A stretch of 62,506 bases of DNA, taken from positions 1-62,506 of the forward strand of contig VGOP01000010.1 of assembly GCA_016875875.1 (NCBI GenBank), written 5' to 3'. Each line of letters opens with the position of its first letter. Positions within the stretch are counted from its first letter, which is position 1. The position numbers and the translations under genes are program-made. The notes under the pieces are model-generated. The model had not been told where the DNA came from and did not search any database. It worked only from the letters and a program-made list of their open reading frames with translations. The stretch is from Chloroflexota bacterium. GTDB lineage: Bacteria; Chloroflexota; Dehalococcoidia; GIF9; UBA5629. Positions 25,945 through 33,984 of the stretch are shown in pieces.

Positions 25945-25971
25945 AATGCGAGATAGAAACAGAAGACAAAA

Positions 25972-26457
25972 ATGGAACAAATCTGGGCGCCATGGCGAAT
26001 AGAATACATACGTCAAGCTGAAAAAGGCGGCTGCTTTCTGTGCGAGAAACCTAAAGAAGCCAACGATGAGTCCAACCTAATCCTTCGGCGGGGCAAAGGC
26101 AACTTCATAATTCTGAACTTCTTCCCCTATAATCCAGGACATCTGATGGTAGCACCTTATCGCCACATAGGCCACCTTGACGGGCTGACAGATGAAGAGG
26201 CAAAGGAGCACTTCGAACTGGTTAAGCAGAGCCTCAGATTGTTAATCGAAGTAATAAAACCAGCCGGTTTCAACATCGGCATGAATCTAGGCAAGGTAGC
26301 TGGGGCTGGGGTAGATGACCATCTTCACACCCACATAGTACCTCGATGGCGGGGTGACACAAACTTCATGCCGGTGATTTCGAATACCAAAGTTTTACCT
26401 GAGGCATTAGCAGCGACTTACAACAAGTTGAAGGATGGTTTGCGGATTGTCTCTTAG
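25972..26457 (+). CDS. HIT-family nucleotide hydrolase/phosphorylase
   Basis: This 161-residue cytoplasmic HIT protein has the catalytic triad DDHLHTHIVPRW (HxHxHxx) near residue 115 and an N-terminal CFLCEKP pair that may bind zinc with later histidines. The opening MEQIWAPWRIEYI and FPYNPGHLMVAPYRHIG match the bacterial/archaeal Ap4A-phosphorylase-like branch, which acts on dinucleoside polyphosphates or adenylated compounds. It ends 3 bp before the convergent pheA stop. The exact substrate is unknown. Confidence 0.9.
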   Translation: MEQIWAPWRIEYIRQAEKGGCFLCEKPKEANDESNLILRRGKGNFIILNFFPYNPGHLMVAPYRHIGHLDGLTDEEAKEHFELVKQSLRLLIEVIKPAGFNIGMNLGKVAGAGVDDHLHTHIVPRWRGDTNFMPVISNTKVLPEALAATYNKLKDGLRIVS

Positions 26458-26460
26458 CTG

Positions 26461-27276
26461 TCAATCGCCGGCACGGGGATAAGAGCCAAGTATTTTAATG
26501 AAATTGGTTTTCTGTTTAAGCTCCGTCAGGGCTTCCTGCCAAACTCTATCATCTATGTGCCCTTCAAAATCAACATAGAATATATATTCCCATGGTTTAT
26601 CTTTACTGGGCCTTGATTCCAACTTTGTCAGGTTCATGCCCCTGGTGGCAAAAGCCCCCAAGCAAGCATATAACGCTCCAGGAAGGTTCTTGGTGCCAAA
26701 GACCAGAGACGTCTTACTTTTCGGTGCAGGCTGAGCCTTCTTCTTGGAGATAACAAAGAATCTGGTGTAGTTATTGACATTGGTCTCAATCTTCTCCGCC
26801 AGGGTCTCCAGACCATAAATCTGAGCTGCTCGCTTGCTTGCCACAGCAGCACATCCCTTCAGACCAGCTTCCTTTATCCTTTTGGCGCTACCAGCAGTAT
26901 CATAGGTAGGCACAATGTCAGCCTTGAGCCTCCTCAAAAACTCCTCGCACTGGGCTAAGGCCTGAGGGTGTGAATAGATCACCTTTATTCTATCCAGACT
27001 TTCCCCAGGCAAAGCCATCAAACAATGGCTTATCCTGAGATGAATTTCACCGAAAATATTTAGAGGATAACTTAACAACATATCATAGGTATCATTAATG
27101 CTGCCGGCTTGAGAATTCTCCACCGGAACCACACCGAAATCGACATCATCTCTAAGCACAGCTTCAAAAACATCGCCTATATAACGGTTGGGGGAAAGCT
27201 CGGCATCCTCAAAGAAGGTGACTACGGCATCTTCACTGAATGCTCCACTCTCCCCCTGAAAAGCAACCTTAGTCAT
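26461..27276 (-). CDS. pheA: prephenate dehydratase with ACT domain
   Basis: This monofunctional enzyme converts prephenate to phenylpyruvate for phenylalanine synthesis. The catalytic domain starts KVAFQGESGAFSEDAV, has VVPVENSQAGSINDTYDML near residue 52 and NNYTRFFVISKK near 168 (the TRF motif). The ACT domain has PGALYACLGAFATRGMNLTKLESRP, where ESRP is the phenylalanine-binding signature, so feedback inhibition by Phe is expected. The open frame extends to a TTG at 27294, but ATG 27276 gives the typical MTKVAFQGE start. It is the last gene of the permease-Usp-RCK run, an unusual place for an amino-acid gene. Confidence 0.93.
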   Translation of the reverse strand: MTKVAFQGESGAFSEDAVVTFFEDAELSPNRYIGDVFEAVLRDDVDFGVVPVENSQAGSINDTYDMLLSYPLNIFGEIHLRISHCLMALPGESLDRIKVIYSHPQALAQCEEFLRRLKADIVPTYDTAGSAKRIKEAGLKGCAAVASKRAAQIYGLETLAEKIETNVNNYTRFFVISKKKAQPAPKSKTSLVFGTKNLPGALYACLGAFATRGMNLTKLESRPSKDKPWEYIFYVDFEGHIDDRVWQEALTELKQKTNFIKILGSYPRAGD

Positions 27277-27296
27277 TCCTCTGCCCCACACCAAGG

Positions 27297-27959
27297 CTAG
27301 TCGCTAGCCAATTTCTCTTGCAGAGTCTGCTCGCTGTCAGTAGTTGTTAAAGCGATGATGCGGTCATTAACCTCCAGGATAGTATCGGCTGTAGGCACTT
27401 GAGGCTTCTGTCCATTGCGTATTAGCAGAGCTAAAATAGAATCGGAAGGTAATGACAGCTCCTTAACCGACTTACCCGCTGATTTCGACCCCTCCAGTAT
27501 TTTGACCTCAACTATTTCCATCTTCTCCTCCCCCATGGTCAAGAGGTGAATTAGCGGATGCGTGGGTATTTTCTCTTCGATATGCTCCAGAATAAGGTTG
27601 GTAACACTGATGGGACAGTCAACACCCAGCTTCCTAAAGATTTCTTCATTTTTAGGATCGTTGACCCGAGCTATGGTCCGCGGTACACCAAATTTGTGCT
27701 TAGCCACCTGGCAAGCCACCAGGTTATCTTCATCCTCATCGGTAGCTGCTATAAATACCTCAGCCCTAGATACCCCAGCCTCGGCCAGAGTAGTTACTTC
27801 ACAACCGTCACCCCTCACACACACACTTCCCAGCTCATCCTCAAAATTTTCACACTTAGTGGCATCCCTATCCAGCACCAATACCTCGTGCTTCTCCTTG
27901 AGTAGCGCTTTACACAAGTGATAACCAACGCTGCCCCCACCGATGATAATTATGTACAT
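27297..27959 (-). CDS. TrkA-like RCK protein (RCK-N plus TrkA-C domains)
   Basis: This 220-residue regulatory subunit has an NAD(H)/nucleotide-binding Rossmann domain (IIIIGGGSVGYHLCKALL near the start, LDRDATKC after strand 2, FIAATDEDEDNLVACQVAK near 70) and a C-terminal TrkA-C domain (from about residue 135; KELSLPSDSILALLIRNG). Such proteins gate K+ channels or transporters in response to nucleotides. No TrkH/KtrB channel is in the window; the membrane partner in this operon is the KimA-like permease. The single-RCK sister follows upstream, 19 bp away. Confidence 0.88.
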   Translation of the reverse strand: MYIIIIGGGSVGYHLCKALLKEKHEVLVLDRDATKCENFEDELGSVCVRGDGCEVTTLAEAGVSRAEVFIAATDEDEDNLVACQVAKHKFGVPRTIARVNDPKNEEIFRKLGVDCPISVTNLILEHIEEKIPTHPLIHLLTMGEEKMEIVEVKILEGSKSAGKSVKELSLPSDSILALLIRNGQKPQVPTADTILEVNDRIIALTTTDSEQTLQEKLASD

Positions 27960-27978
27960 CTCTGCAGTTTCACCTCTT

Positions 27979-28380
27979 TCACGTAGCCAGAAGCTTATCC
28001 CTTAGCAATTGGGCAAAGACAGTTGTCGGGCTGACAGCCTCAAGCCCAAGCGCCTCATACACGTCTTTGCGCAACGGGTCGTATATGCGACAGATTACCT
28101 TCGGAACATTAAATATGTTTTTAGCAATCTGGGCTGCCATAACGTTGCGATTATCGCCTTGAGTCACTGCTACAAAGGCATCAGCTTCCCCGATACCAGC
28201 TTTCCTTAGCATCTCTTCGTCAGTACCATCACCAACCAGCGCTGTACCTCCGAAACTTGGCGGCAACCGTCTAAAACTATGGGCATCCACATCTAGAACA
28301 GTTATCTTATGCCCATCAGCATCGAGTAAGCTGGCCAGTTGAGCGCCAACCCGACCGCACCCCATAATAATAATCTTCAT
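27979..28380 (-). CDS. TrkA-N (RCK) domain protein, Rossmann domain only
   Basis: This 133-residue protein consists of one RCK-N domain: IIIMGCGRVGAQLASLLDADG at the start, TVLDVDAHSFRRL, VGDGTDEEMLRKAG and AVTQGDNRNVMAAQIAKN. No TrkA-C domain is present. The frame is open upstream into the Usp gene, but the ATG at 28380 has a GAGGTGAG ribosome site and gives the expected N-terminus. It is paired with a full RCK protein, as in two-subunit Trk/Ktr gating rings. A heteromeric ring with its neighbour is an inference. Confidence 0.87.
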   Translation of the reverse strand: MKIIIMGCGRVGAQLASLLDADGHKITVLDVDAHSFRRLPPSFGGTALVGDGTDEEMLRKAGIGEADAFVAVTQGDNRNVMAAQIAKNIFNVPKVICRIYDPLRKDVYEALGLEAVSPTTVFAQLLRDKLLAT

Positions 28381-28385
28381 AATTC

Positions 28386-28817
28386 TCACCTCAAGCCCAT
28401 CGGTTCGCGGTACAGCAGGACACGGCAAGGCGCTTCCTCTAAAACATAAGGTATGACTCTGCCCAAGTTAAAAACACCGAAACGCTTCTTGTGCGTAAAA
28501 CCCATCAAAATTAAATCAACCTCTTTTTCCATTGCCTCATCTACAATAGCCGGCCCTGCATCTCGTCCCTGAATTAAATCCGTCTCAATTTCATAATCCC
28601 TGTTAGAAGCAATATCTTCAGCACGAGCTAATGTCTCTTCAGCCCTACGTATTTCAGATTCGATTACAGCGTCCAAAGGCAGACTGCGCTTGACTTCAAT
28701 GACATAAACAACAAAAATCTTTGCCTTAGGTTTCTTAGCCAGGTCGCAGGCTAACTTCACAACCTCCACATCAGAATCCTTGCCGTTTACCGCGACTAAT
28801 ATTCTTTCAAGTCTCAT
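28386..28817 (-). CDS. universal stress protein (UspA family)
   Basis: This 143-residue Usp-fold protein has the ILVAVNGKDSDVEVVKLA start, VDLILMGFTHKKRFGVFNLG and a final RVLLYREP strand. The nucleotide-binding GxxGx9G(S/T) motif is only partly kept: the Gly-Ser pair reads LGR. Binding of ATP or a related nucleotide is therefore uncertain. It sits 44 bp after the permease and 5 bp before the RCK gene. In B. subtilis KimA a Usp-like domain is fused to the permease C-terminus, so this gene may supply the same part as a separate chain. Confidence 0.87.
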   Translation of the reverse strand: MRLERILVAVNGKDSDVEVVKLACDLAKKPKAKIFVVYVIEVKRSLPLDAVIESEIRRAEETLARAEDIASNRDYEIETDLIQGRDAGPAIVDEAMEKEVDLILMGFTHKKRFGVFNLGRVIPYVLEEAPCRVLLYREPMGLR

Positions 28818-28861
28818 CAGACCGCGTTATCCATTATAGTTTTGCCCGACAAGTTGTGCAA

Positions 28862-30403
28862 TCATTCTTTATCACCCGTAAGTCCAGTCGGCGAACCATC
28901 TGTTTGACTTGGAGACACGCGCCTCAGCCGGCGAAAAAGAAAATACATACCAAACCCGAACGCCATCCAGGCCAAGCCGACCCAGCGACTATACGGTTGC
29001 ATTATCAACACTACTATCCAGATAGCAGTAGTGCCTAACAAGCCAAGGATTGTTGTAACAGGTAAATCCCGTTGACCAATCTGAACATTCCAGCCAAGTT
29101 TAAAGGGTCTGGGAATATCCGGCTTCCTTACTCGTAAAGCCAGGATGGATAGGTGCGCCAGGGCAAAAGAAAGCATTGAGCCGAAAGCATAAAGCCCACC
29201 TAAGTTAGCGAACACATCGGGACCAAAAAAGCCTGGCATCTGCAAAACAAGCGCTATTAGAGTAAAAACGATTATAGAAATATAAGGAGTTTTAGAACGA
29301 GGATGTACACGGCTCAGCTCTGCCGGTATAAGCTGAAACCTTCCTAGAGAAAATGCTAGGCGGGAAATGCCCAATAGTCCAGCATTTGTGGCTATAAATA
29401 ATATGGTTGCCGCTAACAACGCTACCAGCACCGGAAGCACACTGCGCAGCCCCTGTAAAACATAGGCAACAACAATCTGATGAGCTGGCTCAGAAAACCC
29501 CTTTGTCAACTCGTTAGGAACAATAGCTGCAGAAAGGTTGTGGGCAATGCCAGCTACAGGGTCCGTTGCCCAATTAGAACCCAACTCAGCCGGTGTCATT
29601 GCTGAAAAAGCAGACACGGAGATACCTGCGAATATGACTAAGACAACGATAGTCATTAAAACTAACGCTCTGGGGGCCCTCACTTGAGGACGCCTGGTCT
29701 CTTCAGCCATCTGTGACACAGTCTCCAAACCGGTAAAAGCAATAGCGGCTATGGCCACGCCGAAAATCAAATTTGGAGTCGATGGCCAGTAACCGGTAAT
29801 TCGTTCCCAAAAGACTACCGGATTGAAGAGAATCAACAAAGCCAACACTATGATCAACACCTGAGTAGCAATGTCGAGAATAGCCAAAGAGAAGTTCAGC
29901 CGTGATGACTCCCTGACGCCGATGACGTTAATCATCATAAGTATGCACACGATGCCCATGGCAGCCCCTGTATGGATTATCGGCGATGCTTTCAGTGGTT
30001 CCCAGAAATAACCGAGGTAGGAAGGGATGGTGTAGGCAGAAATGGAGATAGTAACAATATAACCGAACATGAGAGCCCAGCCGGCGATAAACCCCGTTAG
30101 GTCATTAAAACCATGGCGAGCAAAGCTGGCAGAGCCACCAGCTTCAGGAAACATGGCTGTACCTTCGGCATAAGTGAGAGCGGTGAAAACGAACAAGATG
30201 CCAGCTATACCTAAGACTATAGGCGTTGCCCCCAGAGCCACCAGAGCCACAAGACCCAAAGCATAATAAATGGAGGAGCCGACATCGCCATAGGCGGTAC
30301 TGAACAATCCGGGAATACCGAGGACCCGCCGTAGAGGATGTAATTTAACTCGGGGACTGCGGACGAACTTATCGCCCAGCTTGGGCTGCCAATCATTACG
30401 CAC
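28862..30403 (-). CDS. APC-superfamily permease, KimA-like candidate K+ importer
   Basis: The 513-residue inner-membrane transporter has about 12 helices. It would normally be called an amino-acid permease, but residues recalled for K+ binding in KimA line up by spacing: D40 and Y47 (AYGDVGSSIYY), Y115, T118 and S122 (GYIVTISIS), and T224 and E227 (FTGLE). The NVIGVRES segment after helix 4 also recalls KimA. The partners (Usp, two RCK proteins) fit K+ transport. Against this, AEETRRP after helix 6 is a general APC feature. The start is GTG 30403. The C-terminus is short, without the fused Usp domain of KimA. Confidence 0.75.
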   Translation of the reverse strand: MRNDWQPKLGDKFVRSPRVKLHPLRRVLGIPGLFSTAYGDVGSSIYYALGLVALVALGATPIVLGIAGILFVFTALTYAEGTAMFPEAGGSASFARHGFNDLTGFIAGWALMFGYIVTISISAYTIPSYLGYFWEPLKASPIIHTGAAMGIVCILMMINVIGVRESSRLNFSLAILDIATQVLIIVLALLILFNPVVFWERITGYWPSTPNLIFGVAIAAIAFTGLETVSQMAEETRRPQVRAPRALVLMTIVVLVIFAGISVSAFSAMTPAELGSNWATDPVAGIAHNLSAAIVPNELTKGFSEPAHQIVVAYVLQGLRSVLPVLVALLAATILFIATNAGLLGISRLAFSLGRFQLIPAELSRVHPRSKTPYISIIVFTLIALVLQMPGFFGPDVFANLGGLYAFGSMLSFALAHLSILALRVRKPDIPRPFKLGWNVQIGQRDLPVTTILGLLGTTAIWIVVLIMQPYSRWVGLAWMAFGFGMYFLFRRLRRVSPSQTDGSPTGLTGDKE

Positions 30404-30434
30404 AGATAATTGTTTTTGCTCCCGTTATCGGCGA

Positions 30435-30463
30435 ATTGTAGTCTTGTTCTCAATCGTTGTCAA
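30435..30463 (-). promoter_or_regulatory. strong promoter of the permease-Usp-RCK-pheA operon
   Basis: On the minus strand, TTGACA (30458-30463) and TACAAT (30435-30440) have an ideal 17-bp spacer. The transcript would start near 30428, leaving about 25 nt of leader, too short for a riboswitch such as the c-di-AMP type. Confidence 0.8.
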
Positions 30464-30505
30464 TAGGTTTTCACCCTCTAGAGGCCTTTGGCTATATTTT
30501 GTCAA

Positions 30506-30535
30506 TTGAATCGCATATAGCCGCTCAGCTATAAT
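30506..30535 (+). promoter_or_regulatory. promoter of the tRNA-His / tRNA-Arg unit
   Basis: TTGAAT (30506-30511) and a consensus TATAAT (30530-30535) have an 18-bp spacer and lie 17 bp before the tRNA-His gene. It is divergent from the permease promoter. Confidence 0.7.
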
Positions 30536-30552
30536 AACTAACTGTGACCCAT

Positions 30553-30630
30553 GGTGAGCGTAGCCGAGTGGTTTAAGGCGCCAGGTTGTGGCCCTGGAGA
30601 ACGAGGGTTCGAATCCCTCCGCTCACCCCA
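30553..30630 (+). tRNA. tRNA-His (GTG anticodon), CCA encoded
   Basis: Acceptor GTGAGCG (30554-30560) pairs with CGCTCAC (30620-30626). The extra G at -1 (30553) faces C73 (30627), the identity mark of tRNA-His. Anticodon stem CCAGG/CCTGG encloses loop TTGTGGC with GTG at 30588-30590. The T-arm is GAGGG-TTCGAAT-CCCTC, and CCA is encoded at 30628-30630. Confidence 0.97.
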
Positions 30631-30675
30631 ATTTTAACAAGCCTTCAAGAAAGCGGGGAGCCCACAGCATCACTT

Positions 30676-30752
30676 GCGCCTATAGCTCAGCGGACAAGAG
30701 CACCGGTCTTCGGAACCGGGGGTCGTGGGTTCGAATCCCTCTAGGCGCGCCA
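30676..30752 (+). tRNA. tRNA-Arg (TCG anticodon), CCA encoded
   Basis: Acceptor GCGCCTA (30676-30682) pairs with TAGGCGC (30742-30748), D-stem GCTC/GAGC. Anticodon stem CCGGT/ACCGG encloses loop CTTCGGA with TCG at 30710-30712, for CGA codons. The T-stem GTGGG/CCCTC has a T-T mismatch at the second pair (30726 with 30740). CCA is encoded at 30750-30752. Confidence 0.95.
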
Positions 30753-30802
30753 TTTATCTATTTATACCAGCACCCCTCGCACTGCCTAATTTCATCTCCA
30801 TT

Positions 30803-30833
30803 AGCTTGCTTCCGTTTTTTTAGGGAACAAGCT
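30803..30833. other. inverted repeat upstream of the next gene
   Basis: AGCTTGCTTCC (30803-30813) and GGAACAAGCT (30824-30833) are near-perfect inverted arms around a T-rich loop. TATGAT follows at 30835-30840 and could be a -10 box. It may be an operator or the end of the tRNA unit; the T-run is in the loop, so it is not a standard terminator. Confidence 0.35.
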
Positions 30834-30864
30834 GTATGATAAACTAAGAGGAAGGAGCACGAAC

Positions 30865-31509
30865 ATGACACAGGAATTAGGCAAAATAGAAAAACCCGAA
30901 GCTGCAAGCTTCAAAAAGGGAAGGAAACTTTTACTCGTTCCATTGATATACTCACACAAAGACGCCCCCTCTGAGTACACCGAGAGATATGAACTCTACT
31001 GGAAGCAGGTGGCAGAACACGTAGTCAACCTTGAAGCGAAAATAGGCACTGTTAACCGGGTCTACCACGAATCAATCAGCTTAGGTGGCGATGACGGCCT
31101 CAAGATTATGGAGAGACTGAACCCAAAAAGCTATCAAATCGCCAAGCAAAAGTGCCAAGATGGTGCCAAACTTGAGGTGATAGAAGATAAGGAATTAGCA
31201 GAGGAAACCATCGACTGGGAGAGATGCTTATTTATCGGATTCCTGAGCGATAAAGTAGCCAAGAAAGTGTCTGAATTCTACATCGAAGCTTCAAGGAAAA
31301 GATATGAACATATCAGCAAAAGCATAGACGAAACGCTGAAAGCCGATGAAACAGCCATGCTGTTCATTAGAGAGGGACACATACTACAATTTACCGAAGA
31401 CCTAGAGGTATTCAGTGTGTCACCTCCGGCCCTTGATGAAATTCACCGCTGGCTTCGCGACCGCGCACCGGCAAAAGAACCGGAAGGCGATAGCCAATCA
31501 GAAACTTGA
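30865..31509 (+). CDS. conserved-looking protein of unknown function
   Basis: This 214-residue soluble protein has an excellent ribosome site (AGGAAGGAG). No signal peptide or metal-binding cluster is seen. Notable stretches are KKGRKLLLVPLIYSHKDAPSEY near residue 18, a long helical middle and a compact C-terminus AMLFIREGHILQF...PPALDEIHRWLRDR. I recognise no named family. It stands between the tRNA pair and the GerW-type operon, and has its own likely -10 box. No role can be assigned. Confidence 0.7.
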   Translation: MTQELGKIEKPEAASFKKGRKLLLVPLIYSHKDAPSEYTERYELYWKQVAEHVVNLEAKIGTVNRVYHESISLGGDDGLKIMERLNPKSYQIAKQKCQDGAKLEVIEDKELAEETIDWERCLFIGFLSDKVAKKVSEFYIEASRKRYEHISKSIDETLKADETAMLFIREGHILQFTEDLEVFSVSPPALDEIHRWLRDRAPAKEPEGDSQSET

Positions 31510-31560
31510 ATCTGCTCTAACATTTTGATAACCTGCTCTTCTAGGCATACTTTTACACCG

Positions 31561-31569
31561 TGGTATAAT
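31561..31569 (+). promoter_or_regulatory. extended -10 promoter for the gerW-type operon
   Basis: TGGTATAAT at 31561-31569 fits TGnTATAAT (TG at 31561-31562, box at 31564-31569). No convincing -35 box is seen. The ATG is 36 bp downstream of the box. Confidence 0.5.
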
Positions 31570-31605
31570 ATCCTACATTGCAGGAGAACGCCCTAGGAGG
31601 AAATT

Positions 31606-31989
31606 ATGGATGACGTTGAGAAACTAATTAAAACAACACTCGGAGAAATCGAGAAAGTTATTGACGCCAAGACCGTTGTCGGTGAACCCATAACTATCGA
31701 GGGTACAACTCTGATTCCCTTGATGAGCGTTGGCTTTGGCTTTGCTGCCGGCGGTGGCTCGGGTAAGGGAGAGACCAAAGAGACCTCAGAGGGTGGAGGC
31801 AGTGGCAGCGGGGGCGGTGCCGGGGTAAGACCCATTGCTGTCATAGTCATCGATAAGGACGGCGTCAGGATAGAGCCAATAAAGGGGGGTATGGCAACAG
31901 CCATAGAGAAATTGAGCGAAACCATACCTGATATTGCGGCAAAACTCACCGAAAGATGGGGAGAAAGGAAAAAAGAAGGGGAAAAATAG
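31606..31989 (+). CDS. GerW/YtfJ-family protein
   Basis: This 127-residue member of the spore protein YtfJ/GerW family starts DDVEKLIKTTLGEIEKVIDAKTVVGEPI, followed by the conserved TLIPLMSVGFGFAAGGG and a Gly-rich loop, then RPIAVIVIDKDGVRIEPI. The family was named for a Bacillus spore protein but is widespread in non-spore-formers; nothing here suggests sporulation. The ribosome site AGGAGG is strong. The next gene is the DUF2953 protein, a pairing also known in Firmicutes (ytfI-ytfJ). Confidence 0.9.
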   Translation: MDDVEKLIKTTLGEIEKVIDAKTVVGEPITIEGTTLIPLMSVGFGFAAGGGSGKGETKETSEGGGSGSGGGAGVRPIAVIVIDKDGVRIEPIKGGMATAIEKLSETIPDIAAKLTERWGERKKEGEK

Positions 31990-32595
31990 TTGTGGGCAAT
32001 TGTTGTTCTAGCTAGCCTAGCGGTACTCATCACACTTCTCCTCTGTGTTCCACTCGACCTGGTACTCCGTACAAACATGGCCGGAAGACCCAAATTCAGC
32101 ATGAGATTAGTATGGCTCTTCGGCCTGATCAGTCACGAATTAAGGCCAGGAGAGAAGAGGCTTGAGAAAGAGAAAGCTACTGAACATAAACAGAAGCCAA
32201 AAAACTGGACACTGGGGATAAGACTCACGTTAGAAGTCCTGCGAACCAAAGGTCTCCTAAGACAATTTGGTAGCTTCCTGAAAAGAATTCTCAGACACAT
32301 TAAGATTAGGGAACTCGTAGCAAACCTCAAGGTAGGGCTTGATAATCCGGCTGATACAGGCTTACTATTTGCCTTTGCAGCACCAGTTAATCTACTTCTG
32401 AGTTATTTCTCGCCTCACCCGATAAAGATCGAGCCTTCATTTGCCGGCGAGGCTATTATCGAAGGTCATCTTTACGGAACGTTAAGGCTGAGGCCTATCC
32501 AATTGGCTGCACCTCTGATTGGATTCGCCTTCTCATTGCCCACATTGCGAGCTGCGAAGAAATTGGTTTTGTCTAAATGGAAAAGAAAAAGGTAA
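31990..32595 (+). CDS. DUF2953 (YtfI-like) membrane protein
   Basis: This 201-residue protein has an N-terminal helix (AIVVLASLAVLITLLLCVPLDLVL) followed by a basic soluble part. Near residue 115 the segment VGLDNPADTGLLFAFAAPVN is the DUF2953 core. It begins with TTG directly after the GerW stop, so the two are translationally coupled. In Firmicutes the same pair is conserved, which suggests a common function, still undefined. A small membrane protein overlaps its end by 19 bp. Confidence 0.85.
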   Translation: MWAIVVLASLAVLITLLLCVPLDLVLRTNMAGRPKFSMRLVWLFGLISHELRPGEKRLEKEKATEHKQKPKNWTLGIRLTLEVLRTKGLLRQFGSFLKRILRHIKIRELVANLKVGLDNPADTGLLFAFAAPVNLLLSYFSPHPIKIEPSFAGEAIIEGHLYGTLRLRPIQLAAPLIGFAFSLPTLRAAKKLVLSKWKRKR

Positions 32596-32831
32596 CAATC
32601 GGCGGCCCTGTCGCAATAGCCGGAATAACTCTAATCTTGGTAACAAGATTATCGCTTAACTGCCAGCCCAGCGGCAGCAGTATCTTTTTCTCTGGCGTTA
32701 AACAACCTGTCAGAGTAGTGGTGGCTTCGCCATCAGCAAAGAAAGCCTTCGACGTCACCGGAAAGGAAATTTCACTAGACCAGCTTTTAAAAGAAACCCC
32801 TGGTCTAGCCGGTATGCTGGAAAGAGCGTAA
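32577..32831 (+). CDS. small single-helix membrane protein
   Basis: This 84-residue protein begins inside the end of the DUF2953 gene (19-bp overlap) and has one hydrophobic segment (VAIAGITLILVTRLSL, about residues 12-27). A short soluble tail ends DVTGKEISLDQLLKETPGL. No family is recognised. The tight overlap supports a real third member of the GerW/DUF2953 operon. The start codon is ATG without a clear Shine-Dalgarno, as expected for re-initiation. Confidence 0.6.
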   Translation: MEKKKVTIGGPVAIAGITLILVTRLSLNCQPSGSSIFFSGVKQPVRVVVASPSAKKAFDVTGKEISLDQLLKETPGLAGMLERA

Positions 32832-32894
32832 CTCGTTCCACATCTGGTACTGCGGAAGTGCTACTGACTAGAATCAACCGCGAAACTGTGGCCT

Positions 32895-33803
32895 CTAGAT
32901 GACAATGTTCAGTGCCCCAGGTAGTACACTGAAGCGGGCTGGTGCTTCTCCAAGAAGTTCACCATCAGCCTGGACAGCCGACGTTAATGTCGGACTTATC
33001 TCTACCTCCCGTGCTCGCATCAAGGTCACCTTCGGGTGGGTGAGGTGAGTGCCTCTGTAGATTCTGGGAATTGACATGATAAGGTCCGGCTTGGTTATAT
33101 CATCTATTATCACCAAGTCAAAAAAACCATCACCCGGGTCAGCATTAGGTGCCGGCATCATACCTCCACCTCCATACCTGCCGTTGTTCAGCAGGACAGT
33201 GCAAATCCTTCTTTCCCCATGTTCTCCATCCACTGTGATGGACACATCCCTGTTTTCGTAGGACATAAGGGTAGAGAATAGTCCCATCAGATAGGAAGGC
33301 ATATCACCCAGAGCCTTAAATTTCTCAGTAGTTGCCCTAACAACTTCAGCATCGAAACCAATGCCGGCAAAATTCACAAACAACCGCTTCTTCCGTTGTC
33401 CATCCTTGGTATATTCAACGACACCGAGGTCTACCGTGCGCCTGCCAGGGCTTAGAAGACATTGACAAGCTTCTTTATAACGACGAGGCACACCGATGGT
33501 ACGGATGTAATCGGCGCCCGTTCCTGTATTTACGATACCCACTGCCACATTAGCACTGCCACCAGCCTCATGTAAGCCATTCACTATCTCATGTATAGTT
33601 CCGTCACCACCCACAGATACCACGATTTCATAGCCCTTCTTGACTGCCGATTTAGCCAGCTCTATGGCATGACCAGGAGCTTCGGTAACATCATGCTCGA
33701 AGTCTAGCCCCAAACTCTTCAGCAGGCTCATAATCTGCGGCCATTTCTTGGCAGTCTTTCCCGCACCAGCGGCTGGATTAACTATAACTCTCATACGTGC
33801 CAC
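32895..33803 (-). CDS. diacylglycerol kinase-family lipid kinase (DgkB/YegS type)
   Basis: This 302-residue soluble kinase phosphorylates diacylglycerol or a related lipid with ATP. Motifs are IVNPAAGAGKTAKKWP near residue 7, SVGGDGTIHEIVNGL near 64 (the GGDGT catalytic loop), NFAGIGFDAEVV near 140, RYGGGGMMPAPNADPGDGFFDL near 210 and SAVQADGELLG near the end. The start is GTG 33803 because an AGGAGG lies nine bases upstream; an ATG three codons in is the alternative. It is divergent from the PAC2 gene. Confidence 0.92.
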   Translation of the reverse strand: MARMRVIVNPAAGAGKTAKKWPQIMSLLKSLGLDFEHDVTEAPGHAIELAKSAVKKGYEIVVSVGGDGTIHEIVNGLHEAGGSANVAVGIVNTGTGADYIRTIGVPRRYKEACQCLLSPGRRTVDLGVVEYTKDGQRKKRLFVNFAGIGFDAEVVRATTEKFKALGDMPSYLMGLFSTLMSYENRDVSITVDGEHGERRICTVLLNNGRYGGGGMMPAPNADPGDGFFDLVIIDDITKPDLIMSIPRIYRGTHLTHPKVTLMRAREVEISPTLTSAVQADGELLGEAPARFSVLPGALNIVI

Positions 33804-33984
33804 GTTCGCTTTCCTCCTCGTGCATTAGGTTTATGTATCACACGCTTTACCCCAAAAGTATAACATGCCAGTCAATGCCTAGCATAACAAGGACAATTCT
33901 GCTACATTTCTTTACCATTACCAGTTATGTTAGACTGAAAGGACAGAAAAAGGAGCTTTAGTCGTTTCTAAACTTGGAACTGAG

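Noticed and set aside
30404-30552. Possible c-di-AMP riboswitch before the KimA-like gene
   Set aside because: The mapped promoter leaves only about 25 nt of leader, too short for the ydaO/yuaA riboswitch.
31593-32102. 169-codon minus-strand frame over the GerW gene
   Set aside because: Pro/Ser-rich shadow of the Gly-rich loop of GerW; no independent support.
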